A DNA stretch of 64,000 nucleotides from Aureispira anguillae (GTDB lineage: Bacteria > Bacteroidota > Bacteroidia > Chitinophagales > Saprospiraceae): the NCBI RefSeq assembly GCF_026000115.1, contig NZ_AP026867.1, positions 1,767,501 to 1,831,500 of the forward strand, written 5' to 3'. The notes beneath the pieces are model-generated. The model had not been told where the DNA came from, searched no databases, and saw only the letters and a program-made list of their open reading frames with translations. Positions 16,381 through 23,677 of the stretch are shown here, in pieces. Each line of letters opens with the position of its first letter. Position 1 is the first letter of the stretch. A program made the translations under genes and the position numbers.

Positions 16381-17997
16381 TTATAATTTTTGAATTAGAT
16401 CTTTTGACCATATTGTTTTAAGGAGGTAGAGACCGCTAGGAAGATTACGTATATCTATGTAAAAATTATTCGTTTCTTTTTTGATGGGAACATCAACCTG
16501 TTGACCATAGGAATTATATAAAATAGGAGCAGGCAGTTCTTCTTCAGATGTTAATGTAAGATATGAATCACTAGGGTTAGGATAAATTGATACATTTAAA
16601 TAGGGAACTTCTATGGCTTTGATTTCACTGTATAAACTAATATTGTCAGGATGGATCGTTTTTAAGCGATAATAAGACAAAGGAGCAAGTGGCGCAGCAT
16701 CTATATAAGTGTATTTTTGTTGCTTGTTTTTATATTGCCTGCTACTCAGTGTAGACCAAGAAACCCCATCCGTTGAGCGTTCAATAAAGTATTGGGTTCC
16801 CTTTTCTTCTTGGTTTACAATCCACGATAGGTTGACTTCTCTGGCTGAGCGTTTGGTTACATCAAACCGTATTAAATCCAATAACACAGTTTGTTCAAAA
16901 CAAGATGCCAAGGGAGGGCAGGAGAAAATGACACTGGGAGCTACTGTTGAGCTAGGAGCCGCATTAAGGGTGACACAAGCAACCAATGGACCAAAAAGTG
17001 TAGCGCTATTGTAATTATTAAGTGCGCCAGACCCTCCATCTGATCCTATATATCCACAATCCGTTGTACCTATATTGCCATAATTATGGATGGAGCCACT
17101 AGACCGAACACGCCCATGGTTTTCTAAAAGCCCATGATTGGTAAAGCTTCCATTAATAATTACATCTCCCTTTTCATCCACATAACAGTCACAACCATAA
17201 TTATAAAATTCTACGCCTGAATAGTTGAATAAATCACTATTGGTAGAAATGGGACCATAGTTGGTTACTATTGTTGCAGTAGAAGATTCAGAGATATAAA
17301 TATCTCCTTGTGCAGATATGCTACCACGATTAAGCATAGTCGTACCATCTGTAATATCTAAATAACCATTGCTTGCAATGCTCGCTGAATCTGCATTATA
17401 AAAATAGGTCGTATTGGCAGATAATTCTAAATCCCCCGAAGTAATGGCTCCATGATTCAATAAACTATCGGCTGCAAACAAAAATTGAGGACTGCTTGGG
17501 CTGTGACAACTGGTGCTGTTCCCAAGAATATTGATTTCACCATAGTTTTTTAGCACAGAATGGTTAACAATTCTTACTTCTTGGCTAGTCCAAACGCCAC
17601 CATAATGATTAATCCAAACGGAATTGGAATATCCAGATCCTACCAAATCTACCTCTAAGACTCCATAGTTTTCAACTCTTCCAGGAGTACTCATGGTATA
17701 ACAAGATATAGTACCATGGTTAAGCCAGATGGCATTTCCCCAAGCATTCAAACTTTGGCAGCTAGAAGCCTGAAGAGAAGCACCAGAATTAACCAACAAT
17801 TGCCAAGCTGCTCCTTGGGGGGAAACATCCATAACAATAGCGTGATTAATGGTTACTGTATAATTTCCCCATGTGGGTGGGGGTGTTCCTATATTCCATG
17901 TATTAGGATCAGACCAATTACCATTGCTGATCGTTGTATATTGGGCGAAAAGAAAATGAGGGACAAGTAAAAACAATAGGGATTTGATGTAAACCAT
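16381..17997 (-). CDS. T9SS-sorted secreted protein with beta-helix-like repeats
   Basis: Surface or secreted protein of about 538 residues from the ATG at 17997, where MVYIKSLLFLLVPHFLFAQ forms a signal peptide; a longer frame start at 18078 is less likely. The body is a run of Asn/Gly-rich turns of the kind NHGxxxNYG (INHGTISCYTMSTPG, VENYGVLEVD, LKNYGEINI, FTNHGLLENHGRV, IHNYGNIG), consistent with a parallel beta-helix adhesin. A fibronectin-like segment follows (VNLSWIVNQEEKGTQYFIER) and then a T9SS type A sorting domain from VSIYPNPSDSYLTL to the end (YLLKTIWSKDLIQKL). No enzyme motif seen. Confidence 0.85.
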   Translation of the reverse strand: MVYIKSLLFLLVPHFLFAQYTTISNGNWSDPNTWNIGTPPPTWGNYTVTINHAIVMDVSPQGAAWQLLVNSGASLQASSCQSLNAWGNAIWLNHGTISCYTMSTPGRVENYGVLEVDLVGSGYSNSVWINHYGGVWTSQEVRIVNHSVLKNYGEINILGNSTSCHSPSSPQFLFAADSLLNHGAITSGDLELSANTTYFYNADSASIASNGYLDITDGTTMLNRGSISAQGDIYISESSTATIVTNYGPISTNSDLFNYSGVEFYNYGCDCYVDEKGDVIINGSFTNHGLLENHGRVRSSGSIHNYGNIGTTDCGYIGSDGGSGALNNYNSATLFGPLVACVTLNAAPSSTVAPSVIFSCPPLASCFEQTVLLDLIRFDVTKRSAREVNLSWIVNQEEKGTQYFIERSTDGVSWSTLSSRQYKNKQQKYTYIDAAPLAPLSYYRLKTIHPDNISLYSEIKAIEVPYLNVSIYPNPSDSYLTLTSEEELPAPILYNSYGQQVDVPIKKETNNFYIDIRNLPSGLYLLKTIWSKDLIQKL

Positions 17998-18173
17998 ATA
18001 AATTAAAAATTTTACCTTGAACAACCATAGATGTTCAATAACATTAATGAAGTGTGTAAAAAATGCGAAAGTAGCCAAAATAAATTTCTTGGAGTAGAAA
18101 TTTATTTTTAGTTAGATTTTTTGCCTTTGTAATAGCTGGCAGAAAAGATGAGATAGCTTGCTTGATAGCTTAT

Positions 18174-18545
18174 TTATTCTGCGTTTCGGATGGGAGATAA
18201 TTGAGAGATTTCATCTGTAGAGAATAGGCGAGACTTTGTAATAAAACGAATTCCCATAGGAATTTCTAAGGAAAAACTAGAACCTCGTCCTTGTGTAACG
18301 TCTATGGTTAATTGTGTATATTTCCAGTATTCAAACTGATCTTGTGACATAAAAAAGCCACAATTATGAATGTCACCTAGCCAAATGTCTGTTTCGTTAA
18401 GCATCAATTCTCCTTTAGGAAAACACATTGGAGCAGAGCCATCACAACAACCAGCACTTTGATGGAAGATTAATTCACCATGTTCTAATCGCAACTGATC
18501 AATTACGGATTTGGCTTCTGGGGTAATCAAAACTCTAGGAATCAT
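18174..18545 (-). CDS. DUF779 domain-containing protein
   Basis: Protein of 123 residues matching DUF779: GELIFHQSAGCCDGSAPMCF with a conserved Cys pair and a later Cys (IHNCGFFMS), then QFEYWKYTQLTIDVTQGRGS and SLEIPMGIRFITKSR. Genes of this family sit next to NAD-dependent acetaldehyde/aldehyde dehydrogenases (AcoD/ExaC type) in many bacteria, and that is so here: it is downstream of the aldehyde dehydrogenase gene on the same strand, separated by 91 bp with a hairpin. Role not established; an accessory or metal-binding function is inference. Confidence 0.9.
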   Translation of the reverse strand: MIPRVLITPEAKSVIDQLRLEHGELIFHQSAGCCDGSAPMCFPKGELMLNETDIWLGDIHNCGFFMSQDQFEYWKYTQLTIDVTQGRGSSFSLEIPMGIRFITKSRLFSTDEISQLSPIRNAE

Positions 18546-18560
18546 TTTTTTAGTATAAAA

Positions 18561-18604
18561 ATCCCATCCCTAGATAGACGGGGAGTCTATCCGCTGGATG
18601 GGAT
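18561..18604 (-). terminator. intercistronic hairpin between aldehyde dehydrogenase and DUF779
   Basis: Outer stem ATCCCATCC (18561-18569) with GGATGGGAT (18596-18604) and inner stem GATAGAC (18573-18579) with GTCTATC (18585-18591). In the direction of transcription it is followed by TTTT and, 15 bp on, the DUF779 ATG. It may be a partial terminator, a processing site or a translational control element. Confidence 0.75.
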
Positions 18605-18636
18605 ATGATTGAAATAGTGAACAGTATTGATTTTCT

Positions 18637-20160
18637 TTAGAAAAACCCTAATGCATTCTTATCGTAAGAAATCAGCATGTTTTTGGTTTGACGATAATGA
18701 TTCAGCATCATTTTGTGCGTTTCACGGCCAATACCAGATTTTTTGTACCCGCCAAATGGTGCATGGGCAGGATAAGCATGGTAACAGTTGACCCAAACAC
18801 GACCTGCTTCTACCGCTCTTGAAATTTGGTAAGCTTGGTGCATATCTCTTGTCCAAACGCCAGCTCCTAAACCATAAGGGGTATCGTTGGCAATTTCAAT
18901 GGCTTCGGCTTCGTTTTTGAACGTAGTAACACAAACTACAGGACCAAAAATTTCTTCTTGGAAAACACGCATTTTATTATTGCCTTTCAAAATCGTTGGT
19001 TGGATATAATAACCACCTTCTAGCCCTTTGTTGTAGGCTGTTGCACCTCCTGTCAGGACTTCGCAGCCTTCTTCTTTTCCTATTTTGATGTAATTTAAAA
19101 TTTTCTCGTATTGGTCATTAGAAGCTTGAGCGCCCATCATCGTATTTGGGTCAAGTGGATGCCCCAACTGAATGGCGTTGGTTCTTTCGACTACTCGTTC
19201 TATAAAAGCATCATAAATACTTTCTTGCACAAGAATACGAGAAGGGCAGGTGCAAACTTCTCCTTGGTTGAGGGCAAACATTACAGCACCTTCTAAGCAT
19301 TTATCGAAAAACGCATCATCAGCATCCATAATACTTTCAAAGAAGATATTGGGAGATTTTCCTCCTAATTCTAATGTTACAGGAATGATATTTTTAGAGG
19401 CATATTGCATAATCAATTGCCCTGTTGTCGTTTCGCCTGTGAAAGCAATTTTGTTGATTCGAGGGCTAGAAGCCAATGGTTTGCCAGCTTCTAAACCAAA
19501 GCCATTAACAATATTTAAGACACCAGCGGGTAAAATATCTTGCACCATTTCTGCCCAAACCATTATACTTACAGGTGTTTGCTCAGCAGGTTTTAGTACA
19601 ACGCAATTGCCTGCTGCTAATGCTGGTGCAACTTTCCATGCCGCCATTAAAATGGGAAAATTCCAAGGAATAATTTGCCCAACGACTCCCAATGGCTCAG
19701 GTATATTTAGAGAGACCGTAGAAGCGTCTAACTCGCTAACGGAACCCTCTTCGGCACGAATAACGCCTGCGAAATAGCGAAAATGGTCAATTGCCAAGGG
19801 AATATCTGCCGCTCTTGTTTCACGAAGTGCTTTTCCATTGTCCCATGTTTCGGCACGTGCCAAAGTCTCTAGGTTGGCTTCCATTGCATCTGCAATCTTG
19901 AGCAATATATTGCTACGTTCAGTAGCAGAAGAATTGTTCCATTCTGGAGCTGCCGTCCAAGCTGCATCAATTGCCAAGTTGACATCATCAGCGTTAGAAC
20001 GAGCGATTTGTGTAAAAATTTTCCCATCTACGGGAGATATATTATCAAAGTATTGCCCATTGGTAGGAGCAACCCATTTGCCACCAATGAAATTATCGTA
20101 ATGAGGCTTAAAAACGGGTTTTTCAACGACAAAACTGATGGATGTTTCAATATTGTTCAT
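18637..20160 (-). CDS. NAD-dependent aldehyde dehydrogenase (AcoD/ExaC/AldB type)
   Basis: Oxidises short aldehydes such as acetaldehyde to the acid in the cytoplasm. 507 residues, the full family length. Key residues: [18 protein letters not shown] (cofactor loop, with the catalytic Asn in WNFP), [15 protein letters not shown], general base E264 in [10 protein letters not shown], nucleophile C303 in [11 protein letters not shown], and the [13 protein letters not shown]-terminal motif. The GEVCTCPSR form is typical of the AcoD group. Transcribed with DUF779 and divergently from an AraC-type regulator 248 bp away, which probably controls it. ATG at 20160 lies about 75 bp from a -7 box. Confidence 0.95.
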   Translation of the reverse strand: MNNIETSISFVVEKPVFKPHYDNFIGGKWVAPTNGQYFDNISPVDGKIFTQIARSNADDVNLAIDAAWTAAPEWNNSSATERSNILLKIADAMEANLETLARAETWDNGKALRETRAADIPLAIDHFRYFAGVIRAEEGSVSELDASTVSLNIPEPLGVVGQIIPWNFPILMAAWKVAPALAAGNCVVLKPAEQTPVSIMVWAEMVQDILPAGVLNIVNGFGLEAGKPLASSPRINKIAFTGETTTGQLIMQYASKNIIPVTLELGGKSPNIFFESIMDADDAFFDKCLEGAVMFALNQGEVCTCPSRILVQESIYDAFIERVVERTNAIQLGHPLDPNTMMGAQASNDQYEKILNYIKIGKEEGCEVLTGGATAYNKGLEGGYYIQPTILKGNNKMRVFQEEIFGPVVCVTTFKNEAEAIEIANDTPYGLGAGVWTRDMHQAYQISRAVEAGRVWVNCYHAYPAHAPFGGYKKSGIGRETHKMMLNHYRQTKNMLISYDKNALGFF

Positions 20161-20243
20161 ATTTCTATAATTTTAAACGATTAGTGATTGTTTTGAGATT
20201 GTTCTTTTCTTTTTAGGAAAAGTTCTGAGTCTTTGTTTGAACT

Positions 20244-20251
20244 CAAAATTA
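20244..20251 (-). promoter_or_regulatory. candidate -7 box (TAATTTTG) for the aldehyde dehydrogenase operon
   Basis: On the minus strand the octamer fits TAnnTTTG and is 84 bp upstream of the ATG at 20160. No TTTG at -33; an activator such as the divergent AraC protein could replace it. The palindrome TTTGAACTCAAA (20236-20247) overlaps. Confidence 0.45.
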
Positions 20252-20408
20252 TATATGGTTTTTGTTTTTTAATCGTCTAATTCTATTAAAAAGGTGAACA
20301 ATCCTTGCAAAGTTGCTCTAATTTGATTTTTTAGCCTTTAAAAATTTGATTAGCGCTTATTTTTCATGATCTTAAAGAATCAATACACATGTAAAAAATA
20401 GGTTTCAA

Positions 20409-21323
20409 ATGCTGCTATCTGATAAATTGTTAAAAAATCGCCGTTTGGAAACACTAGTAGAAAACCAAACTTCTTTTGCATTGCAAAGTGCAGAACTGCA
20501 TGTGTTTGAGACCCACCAAGAGGCGGAACAGGTGTTATTAAAGTTTAGCCAACCCATTTTGGCAAGTATGTTAGAGGGAAAGAAGGTGATGCACCTCAAC
20601 GATATGACGGCCTTTGATTTTTTGCCTGGCGAATCGCTCATTTTACCACCCAATGAGATGATGTGCATTGATTTTCCAGAAGCTAAAATGGATCGTCCTA
20701 CTCGTTGTTTGGCAATGGCAATCTCAGAAGCTAAAATAATGGAAACAGTCAACTTCTTGAATGAGAGTCGTGCAAAAATAGACGATGAATGGAAGTTTAC
20801 AGACTATAATTTTCACTTTACCAACGATATTGCCATTCAGCAAATTGTTCATCGTTTGCTATTTCTGTTCACAGAAAATCATCCATCTAAGGATGTTTTT
20901 GCAGATTTTATGTTGAGAGAATTGATTATTCGAATTCTACAGACAGAAACTAAAAAGATCTACACCAGTAAGGCAATGAAATTGAGTAGCAGTCATCGAC
21001 TGGCTTTTATCATTCAGTATATACGACAAAATTTAGAAAAAAATCTAACGATAAAAGAACTCAGCAATAAAATATACATGAGTGAGTCCAACTTTCATCG
21101 TGTTTTTAAGAACGAGCTCAATATCTCGCCCATTGATTTTATCAATAATGAACGCATAAAATTAGCAACCAGTCTATTGCAAGACCCTAAGAAAAAGATA
21201 AAAGATGTTTATATGGAGTGTGGGTTTAATAGTTTGAGTTACTTCATAAGAGTTTTTAAGCGAAAAGAGCAACTTTCGCCCAAAGAATACCAACTGCGAG
21301 CTAACTATAAAGAAGGGATATAA
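20409..21323 (+). CDS. AraC family transcriptional regulator
   Basis: DNA-binding regulator of 304 residues. The N-terminal part (1-195) is a ligand-sensing domain of the AraC_N kind (SADLHVFETHQ-like start, FDFLPGESLILPPNEMMCIDFP, HFTNDIAIQQIVHRLLFLF). The C-terminal part (about 205-297) has two helix-turn-helix units: LTIKELSNKIYMSESNFHRVFKNEL and IKDVYMECGFNSLSYFIRVFKRK, then the SPKEYQ end. It is divergent from the aldehyde dehydrogenase/DUF779 operon and shares its 248-bp promoter region, the usual arrangement for a local activator. Inducer unknown, probably an aldehyde or its precursor. Confidence 0.92.
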   Translation: MLLSDKLLKNRRLETLVENQTSFALQSAELHVFETHQEAEQVLLKFSQPILASMLEGKKVMHLNDMTAFDFLPGESLILPPNEMMCIDFPEAKMDRPTRCLAMAISEAKIMETVNFLNESRAKIDDEWKFTDYNFHFTNDIAIQQIVHRLLFLFTENHPSKDVFADFMLRELIIRILQTETKKIYTSKAMKLSSSHRLAFIIQYIRQNLEKNLTIKELSNKIYMSESNFHRVFKNELNISPIDFINNERIKLATSLLQDPKKKIKDVYMECGFNSLSYFIRVFKRKEQLSPKEYQLRANYKEGI

Positions 21324-21340
21324 ATGGATTAAGTACAAAA

Positions 21341-21376
21341 AAAATGACCCATTCTAGTAAAAGAAAGAGTCATTTT
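21341..21376. terminator. bidirectional terminator between convergent genes
   Basis: Arms AAAATGAC (21341-21348) and GTCATTTT (21369-21376), extendable inward with two mismatches (CCATTCT/AGAAAGA). A tract on the left and T-rich sequence on the right suit both the AraC gene and the OmpA lipoprotein gene. Confidence 0.75.
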
Positions 21377-21396
21377 ATAGAATAAAACTAGCTAAT

Positions 21397-22551
21397 TTAG
21401 TTCTCCAAAAGGTTCATAATTTCGTCCAATTGAGGAGACAAAATGATGTCAGTTCGGCGATTTTTTGCTTTGCCTGTATCAGTATCATTAGAAGCAACAG
21501 GAACATGTTCACCACGTCCAGCAGCCGTAATTCTTTGCGGAGTAACCTTATTTTTTATCAATTGGTTGACAATAGATAACGAACGTTTGGTACTTAATTC
21601 CCAGTTCATCTTCTCATCTCCATCGCTATCCGTATGCCCTTCTACCAAGACATTAATTTCCGTATTTTTATTAAGTACCTCCGCCAATTTAGTAATGGCA
21701 CTAGCTCCTTTGCTATCTAGTCTAGAGCTTCCCGTTGCAAACAACAAATTTTGGCTTAAAGAAACATAAACCTTTCCATTGCGTTGTTCAACACTTAAGT
21801 CAGAGGCTTCAAAGCCCAATAAAGCCTGAGATAATTTATCTTTTAGTGCTTTGGCTTTTGCATCCCGTGCAGCAATCGCACTTTCTAGTTCTTTCACTCG
21901 TTGTTCCCGTGCAGCCAAGCTACTTTCTAAGTCTTTGACTTTTGTTTCACGAGCTTTGAGGCGATTTTCTAAATCTTTTAATTTTAGCTCACGCTCTTTG
22001 AGGCTTTTTTCTAATTCCGATTTGTCCCCTTGAAGATTGTTAATATTTGCATTTTTATTTTCCAAATCTTTTTGAAGGCGATCAATTTCTGCTCGTTCCT
22101 GATCCATTTTTTGTTTTAGATCAGCCATGTCTCGTTCACGGCGACGAATTTCGTCTTCTTTGCGACGCAACTCATCTTCCTTACGGCTAACCTCTTCGGT
22201 TAATTCTCTTCGTTTACCAGCAGCTTCTTGCGTTAGCTTTTCATTCACTTCAAGTAATTTGTCATAAAGTACTTGAAGGTCTTTGTTTAGTTTTTGTTGT
22301 TGTTCATAACGGGTTTTAATTAGCGTATAGTCCTTATCCAACTCTGCCAGCTCCTTTTCAATTTTTTGGATTTCAGACTCCGCCAATTCTCTTTGTTCAT
22401 TGGCTTGTTTGGCTTCTTCTATTGCTTCTCTAGTTTGTCTTTCAGCGGCATTTCTCGCTGTTACTTCTTCCTGAAATCGTCTATTCGGGACACAAGAAAG
22501 CAAAGTGCCAAAAAGGAAAATAATGAAAATATAATTTAAATGTTTTAGCAT
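21397..22551 (-). CDS. OmpA family lipoprotein with long coiled coil
   Basis: Outer-membrane lipoprotein of 384 residues. MLKHLNYIFIIFLFGTLLSC is a lipoprotein signal (lipobox LLSC). Residues 28-240 are an almost uninterrupted heptad-type coiled coil (EELRRKEDEIRRRERDMADL; repeats of the form LKxLExRLxAREx at about 190-235). Residues 255-375 form an OmpA-C/MotB peptidoglycan-binding domain (LLFATGSSRLDSKGASAI, VLVEGHTDSDG, SLSIVNQLI, ITAAGRGEHVPVASN, NRRTDIIL), with the Asp and Arg that hold diaminopimelate. It should bridge outer membrane and cell wall across a long spacer. Followed on the same strand by a shorter relative at 22642-23502 (upstream), so the pair may form one unit. Confidence 0.92.
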   Translation of the reverse strand: MLKHLNYIFIIFLFGTLLSCVPNRRFQEEVTARNAAERQTREAIEEAKQANEQRELAESEIQKIEKELAELDKDYTLIKTRYEQQQKLNKDLQVLYDKLLEVNEKLTQEAAGKRRELTEEVSRKEDELRRKEDEIRRRERDMADLKQKMDQERAEIDRLQKDLENKNANINNLQGDKSELEKSLKERELKLKDLENRLKARETKVKDLESSLAAREQRVKELESAIAARDAKAKALKDKLSQALLGFEASDLSVEQRNGKVYVSLSQNLLFATGSSRLDSKGASAITKLAEVLNKNTEINVLVEGHTDSDGDEKMNWELSTKRSLSIVNQLIKNKVTPQRITAAGRGEHVPVASNDTDTGKAKNRRTDIILSPQLDEIMNLLEN

Positions 22552-22641
22552 AATTACCTATTTATTGATATTCGTTAAGAGCAAATTAAAAATAGTGTTA
22601 AATATTGTATTCATACACAGTAACTTTAGCCTAGTTTGGCT

Positions 22642-23502
22642 TTATTTAGCTGGTATTAACTTTAAAAGTTGATTATTCTGATAGTGTAAAATTATTTCTG
22701 TTCGGCTATTTTGGTGCTTGGCGTTTGGAGTTTCTTCCGACACCATAGGATGACCTTCTCCATAACCAATTACCCTGATTTTGTTGGGAAGAGTAGTTTT
22801 TTGAGTTAACGTATACAAAATAGAAAGCGTTTTTCGAGTGCTATTTTTCCAGTTTTCTTTGAGATCTCCACCCGTTGGCATATGCCCATGGATGTCAATG
22901 AAAACAGAGGGATAACGACTTAGGATTTCTGCTAATTTATGTAAATTATTGCGACCAGTACTAGACAAACGATTGGTAGAAGCAAAAAGACTGCTATGAT
23001 CGATGGTCAAAATTAATTCTCCCTTGTCCAATAACTGTGTCATTTTTATTTCAGGGATACTTGCAAAATTGATTGAAATATCTTGCTGAATGGCATTCAA
23101 AGAACTATTAATATAAGAGAGCCTTTTTTGCACATCCAAAAAGGGAGATAACTGTTTTTGATGTTGTTGTTGCTCTGCTTTTAATTGCCCTTTGGTTTGT
23201 TGCAATTGAGTTTGATAGCTAACGAGTGCTGCCTGAGCTGCATCTAGTGCCGCTCGGTCTTCTGCCAACTGCTGCTTGAGGCTTTTTATTATTTCTGTTT
23301 GTTCCTCATTGGTATAAGAAGAAGCATCTTTTAATTTGTTCAATTCACGCTTGGCGGTTGACAGTTCTTGCTTTGTATCCAATAATGTGGTTTCTAATTT
23401 TTGCTTGCCTTCCTCTAACTGTTTAAATTTTTTAGTACTTACGCAGCTAGAAGATAAGGACATTAGGATTAGTAAATAACCCAATGGGAATAGTTGTTTC
23501 AT
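22642..23502 (-). CDS. OmpA family lipoprotein, shorter paralogue
   Basis: 286-residue relative of the neighbouring lipoprotein. Signal MKQLFPLGYLLILMSLSSSC with lipobox SSSC, a coiled coil (about 25-110, KQLEEGKQKLETTLLDTKQE; QTKGQLKAEQQQHQKQL), and a C-terminal OmpA-like domain (SLFASTNRLSSTGRNNLHKL, VFIDIHGHMPTGGDLKEN, KIRVIGYGEGHPMVSEE, NSRTEIIL). The canonical GHTD is changed to GHMPTGGD, so the diaminopimelate-binding Asp may be shifted or lost. Located 90 bp upstream of the larger paralogue and downstream of the CHAT protein gene, all on the minus strand. Confidence 0.88.
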   Translation of the reverse strand: MKQLFPLGYLLILMSLSSSCVSTKKFKQLEEGKQKLETTLLDTKQELSTAKRELNKLKDASSYTNEEQTEIIKSLKQQLAEDRAALDAAQAALVSYQTQLQQTKGQLKAEQQQHQKQLSPFLDVQKRLSYINSSLNAIQQDISINFASIPEIKMTQLLDKGELILTIDHSSLFASTNRLSSTGRNNLHKLAEILSRYPSVFIDIHGHMPTGGDLKENWKNSTRKTLSILYTLTQKTTLPNKIRVIGYGEGHPMVSEETPNAKHQNSRTEIILHYQNNQLLKLIPAK

Positions 23503-23545
23503 TCAATTGATTGATTCGTTTATTGGTAATTTATTGGTCAAAAAG

Positions 23546-23553
23546 CAAAAGTA
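23546..23553 (-). promoter_or_regulatory. candidate -7 box (TACTTTTG)
   Basis: Minus-strand match to TAnnTTTG, 44 bp upstream of the ATG at 23502. It would start a transcript with a leader of about 40 nt for the two OmpA lipoprotein genes. Confidence 0.4.
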
Positions 23554-23677
23554 TATATTTTATACGATGCTAAGCTAACGGTTTTTGATAAAAAAGAAAA
23601 GATTTCTTAACGGCTAAATAGAAGGAAATTTTAAAAATCTATTCTATTATAGAAATAAATATTTGAAAGTCTATTTC

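Noticed and set aside
19250-19777. 175-codon open frame on the plus strand
   Set aside because: It lies fully antisense to the aldehyde dehydrogenase, whose residues and motifs are clear; its product matches no family.
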